Shown: one piece after another, positions 49,734 through 61,648 of the stretch
How positions within the stretch are numbered: position 1 is the stretch's first letter
Layout of the letters: every line of letters begins with the position of its first letter
From: Rebecca billardiae RCC1528
Lineage: Eukaryota; Haptophyta
DNA length: 64,000 nt
Assembly (NCBI GenBank): GCA_965240325.2
Contig: OZ251233.1
Span: 1,612,001 to 1,676,000 of the forward strand
Direction of reading: 5' to 3'
Made by a program: the position numbers and the translations under genes
Notes under the pieces: model-generated
The model's input: only the letters and a program-made list of their open reading frames with translations
Databases searched by the model: none
What the model was told of the DNA's origin: nothing

Positions 49734-50480
49734 TTAGTACGAGAAGGGGATCGTAAAGTCGGCAGCAAACGGCGCCATCGGCTCGCCGCCGTAGCCGCTC
49801 ACAACGCCCGACAGCAGGGGCACCGAGCCGGGGATCTTAGCCTCACAGAGGAAGCCGAACAGGCCCAGCATCGCCAGGCGGCCGTTGTTAATCTCCTTCA
49901 CCAGCCCCTTGGCCTTCGCCTCGTCCGACTTGTTGGCAGAGAGGCCAAACGGATCGTAGAGGTCGAGCGGAACAGGGTGCGGCACGACGACCTCGCCCTT
50001 CGTGAACGACGGGAAGGCGCCCGGCTTGCCGCCGCGCATGTAGTGCGTGCCTGCGCACTCGGACCAAAACTCCAGCACGCCGATGCCGAGGATGATCTGC
50101 GCCTTTGCGGCCAGCGGAATCGCGTCCCACAGCTCGGGCGGCGAGAGGCCCGACGCAATCATGTCGCCGCCAACGGGGGCCCACGGGAAGCGGAGGCCGT
50201 TCGCGTGCGCGAGCCACCCGCAGAAGCCGGCCATCGCCACGCGGCCGTGCTTGATCTCCGAGTGGCGGAGGAAACCGATGGTGGCCTCGTTGCTCTGCCC
50301 CCAAAACTCCTGCTCCGCGAGGTTCAGCGGATCGAAGAAGCCCAGCTTCGGGTTGAGCTCCTTGGCGAGCGCTTCGAGGTCCGCCTTCGTCTCCATACGC
50401 ACGGATGCGCGCGGCACGGCAGCGCGCTGCGCCGTCGGCGCGCTGAAGGCGACAGTAGAGGCCGTCACGAGCGCGAGCAT
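49734..50480 (-). CDS. Fucoxanthin/chlorophyll a/c-type light-harvesting protein
   Basis: Predicted 248 residues from the ATG at 50480. The N-terminus MLALVTASTVAFSAPTAQ is a signal peptide ending at a VAFSAP site, close to the ASAFAP motif that marks plastid import in red-lineage secondary plastids, followed by an Arg-containing transit part. Helix 1 carries HSEIKHGRVAMAGFCGWLAH (~75), helix 2 ILGIGVLEFWSE (~133) and helix 3 VKEINNGRLAMLGLFGFLCE (~197); the E-x-x-H/N-x-R pairs of helices 1 and 3 bind chlorophyll and cross-bridge. The protein sits in the thylakoid membrane and harvests light. Length is usual for the family. This is the clearest evidence for the type of organism. Confidence 0.93.
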   Translation of the reverse strand: MLALVTASTVAFSAPTAQRAAVPRASVRMETKADLEALAKELNPKLGFFDPLNLAEQEFWGQSNEATIGFLRHSEIKHGRVAMAGFCGWLAHANGLRFPWAPVGGDMIASGLSPPELWDAIPLAAKAQIILGIGVLEFWSECAGTHYMRGGKPGAFPSFTKGEVVVPHPVPLDLYDPFGLSANKSDEAKAKGLVKEINNGRLAMLGLFGFLCEAKIPGSVPLLSGVVSGYGGEPMAPFAADFTIPFSY

Positions 50481-53400
50481 CTTGGACCTGACGAGGATGG
50501 ACGGGTGAAGGTGCGGTCGCCCGTTAAAAATCAATTAGTAGTATCCATTAGGTAGTATGCTACACATCATTAGTTCATTGCCGAAGCGCAAAGGGCTTTT
50601 GTCGTTCTGTTAAATTTAGGATAGTAATTACGGAGCGGTCCGAAGTCCGGACGACAACTTCAGAGGGGGCGGTCGAAGTCCGGAGAAATGACAACAGGAC
50701 TGCTGATTCCGCACCGATCCGAGCGCAATATGTGTGCTATTGCGACGCGGATTCGCAATGATTGTAGGGCCATCTCCAATCCAGCTGATTGTCAATCCAC
50801 TCGACAGCCGTCGCTGAGAACGCGCGCGGGCAGCGTGAGCGCGCGGTCGCGCAGGGGTGGCCAAACGGCATCAGCCAATGCTGCTGCCTTCGGCAAGCGC
50901 GCCTTCTCACGGTAAGCTTCGGGCAGCACTGTGGCGATGGCCGTAGATGCGGCTCCGGCCAAACGCCCTCGACGCGTGGAGCGGCCCGCGCCATCACGGC
51001 CGTGAGCGCGCGCACGGATGCGCCTGTGCAAAGTGCTGCTTGAGCTCAAGCACATGGACAAGGAGCCAGGAGACGAGGCGTTGGCGGCAAGGCCCGCGAC
51101 TCCGCGAGGCGCAGACAGGACCTGGAGCAGCTCACGCCGGGATCGTGTGTACAGGGGTAGAACGCGCCCGCACGGAACCACGCCGCCTACACAAAGCGTG
51201 CGGGCAAGCTGCAAGCTCTGTCAAGAAGCGCGCTTCCTCCCCACCTGGCGACTCTGCGCTCACCGAGTGCTGCCTCCCGCGCTGCGGGCCGACAGCACCG
51301 CGCGCGCACGGCGCAGCGCGCGACGCGGAAGGTGGTGGATGCACGGCCACGCTCGCCCCGTCGTCACTGCGCGGCGCCGCCGCCTCAACTGGCATCCGGA
51401 CGGTGGCGCAGCCGGGCGCCGACTGGCTGTGCGATTGCTGCCTACTCGGAGCCAAATTTTAGTAGCGGGTAGTATATATAGTGACTGGCAGTGTCACTAT
51501 AGCAGCAGGGACGAAATACGCGCCGCCGCTGGTCGGCCGTGACTTTCGTCGAGTCGAATTACGTTAGAAACTTTGAGACTGTCGTTAGGGCCGCGCCCGC
51601 CCTGGCCAGGCGCCCGCAGAGTCGCGCCCGCACTGGTAACTGGATCATAGCCGCCGTATAGTGGGTCCACCGGCAACTTCTCGGACCTCGCGGATGAGCC
51701 ATGCCTCCCGGCAGCGTCTCGCGTGGCAGCTTCGGATGGCGCAAGCGCACTGTACTGCTGTGGTTCAGTAGTATGCAGTACGTGCTGACCGGCGACTGCT
51801 CACGGCGCTGGTTCTGGCCGCGGGCCGCGTGCCACTGCTGGTGAATGGGGCACTGGTTGCCGTGGTCGCGCACTTCTTGGTAGTCTTGTGGCTCGGGCGC
51901 GGCCGGCAGTCGCCAGTCCGCCCGTGGCCATGTGCAGCACCGTTGGTGTCTGGTGAACATGGCGCGGATCAAGCAGAGTAGTTGTACGCACTTACCCGGG
52001 CGCATAGCCATAGAGTATAGGCTAATTCTATGATTTAATAAGGACACAGGCACGAGGTCGAGGGCGCAGCTCTCCCGATTCGTCTGTCGAAGTACTGATT
52101 GGCGGAGACTGAGGATGCACGAGCGCGTTGCCGTTGGCCGCGGGTGAGGGACTAGGGAGTCTTCACCGACTATGCTCAGATCATACGTCGGAGGTAGCTA
52201 CTAGTGGGTGCCCAGGGGTATGCCACTGTACTTGCAGTAGTCGGACTCGGTCGTCATGCAGTTGCCCTTGCCGTCGGTCAGGCTGTTCTGAATGAGTAAC
52301 TGTTCAATCAAGTTGATGCCGTAGCTGAGAGCTGAGTGCAGGTGAGCTAGCAGCTGATTTAGTGGCGGATGTGGATTGTGGTCCGTGCCCTGGCGGCCGC
52401 GGTGTGCGCGGGCTTGGTCTAGACTGAATAGGACTCGGGTAGCTACATATATATATAAACTCCGTCGTTTAGGACGATTAAGTAGTATAGGGCGGTAGCT
52501 ATAGTAGCTAGACGCGCGGGTTATGTAATAATAGTAGTGACGAGAATCCGATAATGTGACGACGAATAGTGAATACTACGACAATAGAATTACCTGCGCT
52601 GCGCTGACGCCGGAAGCCGCCGCCTGGAAATTTACTATTTAATATCAGTATTATTAGCCATAGAATCATGGCTGTATTATCCGGACGATGAACTAATAAT
52701 CGTGAAAGGTGACACGGAGTCTCAGAGTCAGACAGTGACACAGTCCGGTCCGCAGACTCCGGGTGCCGCACTCTACTTACTCTAGGACTAAACGGCTGGT
52801 CATCCGAGTCGTACTCGTAGCCTCATAAGTGATAAGAGTATTAAGACCGACTACTGGTTCACTCTGAGGACCGGCAGCGCGCGGCCTACGGGGCTAGTGA
52901 CTACCGGCTAGTGCCAATGGCCGGGCCGGGCCCGCGGGCGGACTCTCCGACTCCGCGACTCTCGCCGCGGACTGGCGACTCGGTCGGTAATGGAGTCGCT
53001 GACTCACTCTGTAAGCCGCTGAGTCTAACTACACGGCTCGTAAGCCACATAATCACAATGCTGACATCAATAATAGCGCATTATTTTTCCTGGACTCCGA
53101 TCGACGACGCTCAACCCCGTTCCCAATCCCTATCCCACCGTCGCCTGAGTCCCACTGCGGCGAATCAGGTCGGGGCCGCGGATGCCCACGGCCCTGGCAA
53201 CGCCCGTCGACATGTGACTCTCCGCACGCTCAGAGTCAGTGACGGTGACACTCGGGCGACCCGTCTCGGTTCGCGCCGCTAGCCCAGCCACTGCCCGCCG
53301 AGGTTGCACGGCCGCGGCCAGACAGATTCTGAGGACGGACTTGCCGCTCGGAGGCCAGAGGCGCCCGCCGAGCCTCGGCCTCGGTAGCCCCAACGGCCGG

Positions 53401-53506
53401 CGCGCCAAGCGCGGCGATCGCGCCCCGTGCGGCGCTCGGCGCTCACGCCGCCCCCGCTGCTCACCCGCGCGCGCTGCGCCGCCTGCCCCGCCCGCACCAT
53501 CGGCCC
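50481..53506. other. 3-kb gene-poor stretch
   Basis: No gene supported. Frames of 90-190 codons exist at 50790-51540 on both strands, with Arg/Ala/Ser-rich unrelated translations; a decayed gene cannot be excluded. 51990-53250 is of lower GC with many short AT-rich words. No long repeat noticed. Confidence 0.45.
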
Positions 53507-54378
53507 TCAGCTATACGACGCTCCCTCCGGCGGCTGCGGCAGCTTGCGGTTGCTCGCGGTGCACAGGTCCCTCCGGATCTTGAAGAGAATCGTGTCCATC
53601 GAGTCTGATTCCTTCCAGTCGCCCAGCCCCGGCGTCTTATTCGGGTTTGCCTGCGCGTGCACGCGAGCGTGCGCGGCGGCGAGGAAGGGCACGCGGTGAG
53701 GTGCGCGCGCGTGGTACGCGCCCGCCCACGCCCACGCCAGCGTGCGCGCGTCCGCTCCGCGCGCCCGGCGCTCCTCCCGCCGGGCGCCGCGCGCACGTGG
53801 CCGGTCGCCTGGTCAATGTAAGGCAGATTGATCTTCGTGTTGAAGCGCAGCAAGGGCGGGGTCTGCGGGTACTTCTCGTCGCACGTGATCGTGATGGCGT
53901 AGATGCGGTTGTCGAATGTCGTCTGCCAGGCGCGTCGCGGAGCCCGGTCGCGGTCGCGGGTGAGCACGCACGCGGCACGCGGGGCAGGCTCGCTCGGGAG
54001 GCGCACGCGCACACACGCGCGCGCGCGCGCGCACCCCAGGCGGGCCGAAGATCGTGCCGTTCCAGTGGGTCAGGGTGATGTCGTCGTGGACTGCAAGACC
54101 GACGGTGACGCCATCCGAGTTGGCGCCCTTCTCGCCCTTCTCCAGCTCGTCGAGCAGCTTGAAGTTGCGAGGGACTGAATGAATGATCGTGAGGCGCAGG
54201 GGGGCCGGCGCGTAAGGGCAGCGCGGCGGCTCGGCGGTCGCGCTCGCGGGCGAAGCACCGTGCGTAGGGCGATATCGCAGCTTGGTAGACGCGCGCACGG
54301 CCCACGACTGCGCGCCTAGCCGCGCCGCGCCGCCCGCTCCGGCCCGCGTCTGCGCGCACCCTTGATACGCTCCGCCAT
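53507..54378 (-). CDS. Ubiquitin-conjugating enzyme variant (UEV, Mms2/UBE2V-like), four exons
   Basis: Minus-strand exons 54378-54360, 54174-54035, 53922-53797 and 53650-53507 give 142 residues, the usual UEV length; introns are 185, 112 and 146 nt, all GTGCGCG...CAG. The joins rebuild the family sequence: MAERIK-VPRNFKLLDELEKGEKG, then LTHWNGTIFGPPG-TTFDNRIYAI, then DEKYPQTPPLLRFNTKINLP, and finally DTILFKIRRDL and KLPQPPEGASYS. No cysteine occurs at the E2 active-site position, which is the mark of UEV proteins; they partner Ubc13 to make Lys63-linked ubiquitin chains in DNA-damage tolerance. It is head-to-head with the ankyrin gene, 226 bp apart. Confidence 0.9.
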
Positions 54379-54604
54379 GGTCGCCTTTGCGGCCCTGCCG
54401 CTCGACCACGGCGCTTATGGCCAACGAGCTAAGTCCGGACATCCTGTGTCCGGGCGGAAAAACAGCCAAGGCCCACGCCCCGAAAGTTGTGCAGCCCCGG
54501 CCACGACTCTTCACGAGCGACCACGGCCGCCTGTTGCTGCCCACTGGCTGGCATTTTCGTGGCATCAAGCAGCAGGCCGCGAGAGCTCGGCAAGCGCCGG
54601 CGCG
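54379..54604. promoter_or_regulatory. 226-bp divergent promoter, UEV / ankyrin pair
   Basis: Between the UEV ATG (54378, minus) and the chosen ankyrin ATG (54605, plus). No motif recognised. Confidence 0.4.
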
Positions 54605-56603
54605 ATGGCGGAGGGCGTGCGGACGCACGCCGAGCCGAACGGCCACGGGGAGCTGTCCATCCAGCGCGTCCCGAACGACCACGACGACGCCCACGACCCG
54701 CGGGACGCGCGCGACTCGCCCGTGATCGGCGACGTACACGTACCTGTCCCGATGTCGCCGCGCGAGATCGCGGCCGGTGCCTCGAGCTTGGACGACTCGC
54801 CCCGCCACCTGCTTCGCTTCGCCGCCGCGTCGTCTGCGCACGTGGAACCCGTCACCGCCGAGCCCTCCCTCGCGCCCTCGCTCGCCCCCTCGCGCTGCAC
54901 CTCGCGCCGCACCTCGTGCGGTACTTACGTCTCGCGGTATGAGCCTCCAACAGCCGAGCCGTCGCGCTGCACGTCGCCGGGCGGCAGCAGGCGCGCGTCG
55001 ACGAGCCGGCCGGCCGGCGCGCGTCTCGGCGGCTGGGTGCGCATCGCCGACGCCGACGACGGCGCGAGCCACAGCCCCTCGCCGCCGCTGCACGACCGGC
55101 CGCGCAGCGTGACGCCGCCTCCGCCTCGTCCGCCGCGCGCGTCATGCAGTGCGTGGGCAGAGGAGGAGGAGGAGAGCGAGGACGAGCATCACGGGCGCAG
55201 CGCGCTGCCGTCGTGCACCGCCGACGCGGCCGCGGTGGACGAGGACAGCCAGCGCAGCCTCGACGAGCGCATCAGCCCACGCAGCGGGCCGCGGAAGTCG
55301 ACGCCGCGCCGCTCAACCGTCGCGTGGGCTGACATGGTGGCGGCGGCCGAGCAGGTGGCGGGCGAGGAGGAGGAGGAGGAGGAGGAGGAGGAGGAGGAGG
55401 AGAGCGAGGACGAGGGCGGGCCGGCCGCGGAGGGCGCGCTCAGCGCCGCGCGCCGCTCCGCCGTCGCGTGGGCCGAGGCGACGCGCACGCCCCTCCGCCC
55501 GACATCGGCGGGCGCCGCCTCTGCGGCGCGCTCGTCGGCGGAGAGCTCAATGGCAGGCGACTCGCGGCCCAACTCCGCGCCCGCGTCGGGCCACGCGTCG
55601 TTCTCGCGCACCGCGCGCGCGCGCACGCCCTCGTCCGCGGCGGACTCGACGAACGAGTCGCTCGCCTCGCTGCTCGCCACCGCGCGCGCCGGGCGCGAGT
55701 GGGCCTTTGAGCTTGCCGCGAGCGCGGAGCGGCGGGAGCGCGCGCGGCTCTCATCGGGCGGCAGCCGGCGCAGCCCGACGCAGCAGCCGGCGTGGGGCGC
55801 GCAGAGCCCGGGCGCGGGGTGGGCGGCGCACGCGGCCTCGCCCGCGCACGGCTCGGCCGCGGCGGTGGCGCAGCACGCGGCGTACTGCTACGGCTACGCC
55901 ACCACCACCGCCGAGATGCGCGGCTCGCCCGACGCGCACCTGCTTTCAGCCATTGGCTTTGGCAGCGGCACCTCCTCGGGGCGGCCTTCGCGCGCGCCCT
56001 CGCCCAACCCGGCGGCCGAGGCGGCGGTGACGCGGAGCATCAGCGGCGGGATCGGCGGCGATTACGACGGCGGCGCGCACGCGCTGCTGCGCGAGCTCTT
56101 CCTCGCGGCGAAGGAGGGCGACGTCCCGCTCATCGAGCGCGCGCTGCTCGCGCTTGCGCGCCACCGCTCTGCACCGCCTGACGTCGAGACCGCCTCGCCG
56201 ACAACGGCCGACGGCGGCGGCGGCGGCAGCCGCGGCCTCGAGACCGTGCGCTGGGCGGTGAACTGCCCGTGGCCGGGGGAAGGCACCTCGCACGGCTGGC
56301 GCCCGCTGGACGTGGCGTGCGAGGGCGGGCACACCGCCGCGGCCAAGCGGCTCATCGCCGCCGGCGCGCGCCCGGACCGCGCGCACGCGCACACGCGCAT
56401 GAGCCCCCTGCATTTTGCCGCCCGCGAGGGGCGCACCGGGCTGGCGCATCTGCTGCTCAAGGCGGGCGCGCGCGCGGACGCGAAGGACCGGCACGGGCTG
56501 CAGGCGCTGCACATCGTGCGCGCGCGCCTCGGCCCCGCCGCGCGCGCGACGTGCACCCACGCGCGTCTCCAGCTCACGCGCAGCCGCCCACCGCGCCGCC
56601 GCG

Positions 56604-56635
<32 letters not shown>

Positions 56636-57811
56636 GCGCCCGCCGCCGCGCCGCGCCCGCCGCCTGCCAGGCTGCGTATGGTGACCACGTCGACACCGTC
56701 CGGCGGCTGGCCTCGGCGCCCGAGGCGGAGCTCGACGCGCGCACGCACAGGCGCGGACAGACGGCGCTGGTGCGCGCGCCGCGCTCAGCGCGCCGCGCTC
56801 GAGCGCGCCGCGCGGCGGCCGCGCGCCGCGCGCCGCGCGCGCCTCGTGCCCGCGCTGACGGCGCCGCGCCCGCCCGCCCTGGCACAACCTCCGCGTGCGC
56901 GCGCGCAGCACCTGTGCGCGCGCTGCGGGCACATCGAGTCCGCGCGCGCGCTCCTGCTCGCGCGCGCGTCCCCGCTCGCCCTCGACGCCCTGGGCCGCAC
57001 GCCGCTCCAGATTGCGATCTCGGCGGGCCACGGCCACGTGGCAGCCATCATGGAGCAAGCGGGGCGCGAGGCGGCGGCGCGGCCGCTGAGCACGGCCGAG
57101 GCGGCCGTGCTGACGGACGAGCCGCCCAGTACGCCGGCGGCGGCGCACTCACCCACGCGCGCCGGCTCGTGGACGCCCGCGCTGGCCGAGGGCGGGGACA
57201 CGCCCAGCCCGCCCGCGGCGAGCTGCGTGCGCGCGGCCGCCGCGTCCCTCTCACCCGGTGTGGCGTGCACGCCGCCGCCGCCCGCCGCCTGGGCGGGCGC
57301 GGGCGTGGCCGAGGCGGCGGCGGTGGAGGCGGCATCGGGCGCCGAGCTGGCGCCCCCGCGGGTGCCCACGCCGGCGGGCTCCCCGCTGCCGGCGCTGCAG
57401 AGCGTCTCGGCCACAGCCGACGCGTCGCCTAGCCCGGCGCAGCCGTCTGCGCCCGCGCCGACCCCGGCGAGCGCAGCTTCGTGCAAGCAGCCGGAGGCGG
57501 CGGCGGCGGCGGGCTGCCAGACCGCGTCGCCGCCGCGCAGCGTGCCCCATGCGACGCTCGCGTCCGCGCTGGACGCGGCCGCCGGCTCGGAGCCGCAGCC
57601 CGCCGCGACGCCCGGCGGTGGCGCGCGCTCGCTCACGCTCAAGCTCACGTGGATCGCCTCCGCGTCTGGCAGCGGCGCGGGCTGGCTGCGTGCCGTCAGT
57701 GGCTTGCTCCGCGCGGCGGCGCTCGTGCTTCTGAGTGCCACCGTCGCCGGGGCGCTCGTGCTCGAGGTGGACTGCCACGATGGCCTCAGCGGCGAGTGCG
57801 CGCCATCATGA
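54605..57811 (+). CDS. Ankyrin-repeat protein with a C-terminal membrane anchor, three exons
   Basis: Exons 54605-56515, 56671-56769 and 56909-57811 give 970 residues; introns are 155 and 139 nt, GTGCGCG...CAG, all phase 0. Residues 1-~490 are Ser/Pro/Arg-rich with a poly-Glu tract from (GAG)n at 55367-55402 and three copies of an SAVAWA-type motif (SCSAWAEEEEESEDE, STVAWADM, SAVAWAEA). Ankyrin repeats follow from ~500: HGWRPLDVACEGGHTAAAKR, MSPLHFAAREGRTGLAHLLL, then across the splice joins GLQALHI-AAYGDHVDTVRRL and GQTAL-HLCARCGHIESARAL, then LGRTPLQIAISAGHGHVAAI. The second exon is 33 codons, one repeat long. A Pro/Ala-rich tail leads to a single hydrophobic span near the C-terminus (SGLLRAAALVLLSATVAGAL), suggesting a tail-anchored scaffold. 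The partner is unknown. Confidence 0.8.
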
Positions 57812-60800
57812 TCGCACTTCGAGACTGGCAACCCGACGCGCTGGCGCTGGCCCTGGGCTGCGTCACCTCGCACCTGCGTGGGCGTCGGGCGACCCGGTCC
57901 GGGGGCCGGTCGGCCATCGCCGCGCCGTCAGACAGCACCGTCACGGTCACTGGCGCCGTCATAGTTAGGTCCGGCGCGGGCGCGTCAGTCGTCACTAGAC
58001 CACTGAAGTAGTACACATCAGTAACAGCAGTCACAACTACACCCTAACAACTGTAGGGGGGCCAAAGTGGCACTGTAGCGTTACTGACGGCCACGAGCGC
58101 GGGTCCTAGCGAGTGTTTAGAGCTGATTTCGGGCTGGATCATTTGCCCTCTGGAGGGGTCTGGGCCGGCCATGTAAAAAAATCAGGTGCACATACCCTGA
58201 ATATAGGGCGTAACGGCTAGCATATTTACTTATTAGAATGAGCCTGAACTTATTGGAAACGGTATGTAACGGTCGTCCTATATGTGACATATAGACCATG
58301 TCGACCTCACTTTGATAGAGCATCTCAGCGAGATCGTTCTGAGTCCCCAGCAGCAGCAGGTCCCAACATGCGATATAGGCTGTGTACTGGCAGGCTGTCA
58401 AATATGTAGTTTCCTAGAAGCCACCGATCGTTACATACCCACTGTGTATATAGGCGCCATGCTGATGAATACAGCCTCGTCTGATCTCGAGCTGCGAGAT
58501 ACGTTTTCAGACTGTGTATACGGCCACGCGTACGGCGTATTGCAGACATAGTAGACCCAAAGCACCGGCCCCACGTCCTTAGCCCGGGAGTGCTCTCGGT
58601 CATAGTCAAGGTTTAAAGTGACTCGAGCCAACCGTCACCGCTCCCTGGCCGAGACCTACGAGGCAGGTCAAATCTGTCGTCGTCGCAGTGCGGCACAGTG
58701 CCGAGCATGCGATTCGGCAGCAAACGTCTGCTCCAGGCGGTGGCTGGCGTGTCTGCACCAAACCAGGCTGGATGGGATTGGTCCATATAGGTACGCACTA
58801 CCCTGTTCCGCGCTATTTCTGGGCTTAGGGGCGGATATTCGGCCTACAGAGGCTGATCCGGCGCTGTTCGGCGCTCCTGGCTGGCTGCGCGGAGCCCACC
58901 GGCAAGCGCCGGCGTGTGCAAGGTGTCAAGATTGAGACGGTCTCTGACGCTCCCGCCGGTCTTGGGCGCACCAGGGTGCATGAGGGCCCATCTGCATCTG
59001 CTTCTGCAGGCATGAGCGTCACAGGGGCGCGCTTGCAGGCACGGTCGAGTGCACGTCGGACCTGTCGAATGAGCCAACCGCTGCCTGCGAGCACGCCCCG
59101 CGACGTCCTGAGAGGCGAATGGGAGGCGCCCAGACGCCATCAGAGGGCACACGTGACCCATACCCAACGTACTGACCATCGCAAGTGCCACGGCAGGTGC
59201 AAACACGGGCCCTACAAGCGGAACATGACAGTTGCGAGCTCCGCGGAGGTGTTGCGCGCGAGCTCGCGCCGGTCTGCTGACGGCGATTCCGGCGCAGCAG
59301 GGCAGGTTAGGCGAGCTGGGCATCCACATACATACATGGGCACTTGGTGCGAGCATCGATCTCAACTGTGCGAGTTGATCATGAGCCACACCGTGCGGTA
59401 GCGTGACGGGCGCACGCAGCGCGCCAATTCAAGCCGGCCGACGCGCGCCGCGCACGGCGCGAGATGGCCAAGAAGCGGGTGGTGAGCCGCTGGTGGCGCA
59501 AAGGCACGGGTCAGTAGCGCACACCAGCGTCACGCGCGCGCGCACCCGAGACCATCTCGGCGTCTCAAAGGTCGCGAGCGCGCGGCGGTCCACTGCCTCC
59601 GGCCGCTCGCGCTGGAGCGGAACCGAGCTCTGAGCGTCCGACGGCGTCGGAGCTCGATTTTCGAGCGGGGTCCGAGAAAAAGGCTCCGCGCCACCCTAAA
59701 AGGCCGAGGGCGGAGCGAAAATGCGACGCGACTTTGCTTTTCATTTTTAAATGGGCGGTTTGGCCCCCCTATAACAAGTCGGCGCGGTCCGCGACGACGC
59801 TTAGCCGGCTTACCGTGTTGTCCAGCAGTAGTACTAGTAGCCCCGGCCTATTAACGCGGCCCCGCGGCCTCGACGAGAGTCACGGAATTAGAACTAGAAG
59901 TAGAACTAGATTAGTAGACTAGAAGGCGCCGAGCCGCTCGGAGACGCAGAGTACCCGCCTCGGACAGTTCTGCCCTGATTAATGCCACAGAATTCTAATG
60001 CACCGGACCGGCGGCGCGAGTCTGCGTGGCGCGGCGCCGACGCAGTTATATTCTTTAGAGTTACGGGCACGGACTGGCCCACCAGAACCGCGCCGGCGCG
60101 GGGACGCGGGCGCCGCGGGCGCGGGACTGACGTGAGGCGACTGGCGTACTCAGCATCGGAACCGCTTATCGCCGAAGATGTGACAATCGGATAGTCGCAT
60201 CAATATCGGTTACGGTATCGTGACTCGTGGGCGAATCCCGGACCGTACTGCTTGAAGACCGGTGCCGCCAGACTGCGGCTCCGCGCTGCGCCCGCCAAGT
60301 GGCAAGTTACTCGGACTGTGGTCGGTGGTCTGAGACTGGCTGCTAAGGTAGTTGGCGCCGCGCGTTGTCGGGTACGGGCGCGGGCGGACTCGGGACTCAG
60401 GGAAACGCGGGCTGCAGTGGGGTCCATCGAAACGGCCGCAAGTGCACCGAACAGCGAGCGGCTGCCGAGCGAGTGCACTCATTTGCACGCCCGCCCGCAA
60501 CCTGATGGCCGCACAAGATAGCTCTGCTCCTGTCCGGTTCGCGCAGTGGGCAGCTGTTGGGCACTTCCCTAGTCTGTACAGGTGTCAGATGAACCCCTTT
60601 GGCAGTGTCAGGTACTCAAGACTCGGGTTCAAGGTAAGATTCCGTCAACTTCGTTGATAGATACACTAGAACAGACGGGTGCAAAATGAGTGTCTGACTG
60701 TTGGAGGTCAGCCGAACGATGTCATTGGCTCGGTGCCTTTTTGGTGATTGGAAATGATGAGTGTCGGCCGCCGAACTCCTCGATTCTCGCATATTGATGA

Positions 60801-61030
60801 TGATTGCCCTCTATCTGAAGTTTACCCACCCGCGCAGATCTGGTCTCGAGCCTTCGAATTGGCGTTCGTCACTCGCTCTCATTGGCTAATGTGTGCCGAT
60901 GAATAGAATCCGAGCCCTGAATCACCATCAATCTCCCCTCCAACTCCTCGCGTGAAAAGCCTGCCGTGAACCGCGCCCCGCCATAGAGTCAGCTCGTCTC
61001 CTCGAGCGCAGCAGGCTCGCGCCCTCTGCA
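57812..61030. other. 3.2-kb gene-poor stretch
   Basis: No gene supported. Frames at 58840-59400 on both strands overlap each other and match nothing. 59640-59740 and 60700-61000 look like ordinary spacer; the last 100 bases are the 5' flank of the gene at 61031. Confidence 0.45.
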
Positions 61031-61648
61031 ATGACCACGAGCATCCCTCGTCAGCTCACGAGTGGTGACGAGTCGGAGGACTCGGATGTGGACTGGCTAG
61101 ACATTGGGGACCATTTGGACATCGACGACATCCTGCGAACGGCGAACATCTCCACCAATCTGTTGTCCACGCTCAGCATCGACATGCCACGCGCAGCACC
61201 GCACACGTCGTGGACGCCGCCAGAGGCATCTGGCCTGCAGAACAGCGAGCCATTGCCGCGGGCCCCGCTCGCGACAGCATTGGCATCTCCGTCGCCCGAA
61301 GGCGATCGCGCCCGCAAAGAGGTCGTCACGCGGCTCTCAAGGCGCGCATCATCGTCCATCAGGCCGCCATCGACGCCGGCGTCGCCCTCGACTCCCTCGC
61401 GCCAAACGCCACGTGCTGCGCCGCGCTTCGCATCTTCATACACGGGCGCACCCGAGCGGCAACGATCTGACGAGCTCTCGAATGACCAGCTCTCGGACGC
61501 CAACACCACCTGGGACTCGCCCGGGAGCGCAGACGAGAAGATGGGAGCGATGGACAGCTTGGTACCACGTGCAGCCAAGGATCGCTCGATGAGCGCGCCG
61601 CAAACGCGGCCCGTGATGATCGGGCTGGTACCTGCGTTCCTCGTCTAG
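61031..61648 (+). CDS. Hypothetical Ser/Pro-rich protein with acidic N-terminus
   Basis: ATG-started frame of 205 residues with balanced composition. The N-terminus is acidic and leucine-containing (SGDESEDSDVDWLDIGDHLD, IDDILRTANISTNLLSTL), followed by Ser/Pro/Arg-rich sequence (SIRPPSTPASPSTPSRQTP) typical of disordered, phosphorylated regions. The C-terminus ends in a short hydrophobic patch (PVMIGLVPAFLV). No known domain. Acidic-then-disordered layouts occur in transcription or signalling adaptors, but this is only a resemblance. It may also be the first exon of a longer gene. Confidence 0.45.
   Translation: MTTSIPRQLTSGDESEDSDVDWLDIGDHLDIDDILRTANISTNLLSTLSIDMPRAAPHTSWTPPEASGLQNSEPLPRAPLATALASPSPEGDRARKEVVTRLSRRASSSIRPPSTPASPSTPSRQTPRAAPRFASSYTGAPERQRSDELSNDQLSDANTTWDSPGSADEKMGAMDSLVPRAAKDRSMSAPQTRPVMIGLVPAFLV

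Noticed and set aside
58844-59401. Overlapping 181- and 161-codon frames on opposite strands
   Set aside because: Neither has a domain, both have biased composition, and they cannot both be real; no evidence favours either.
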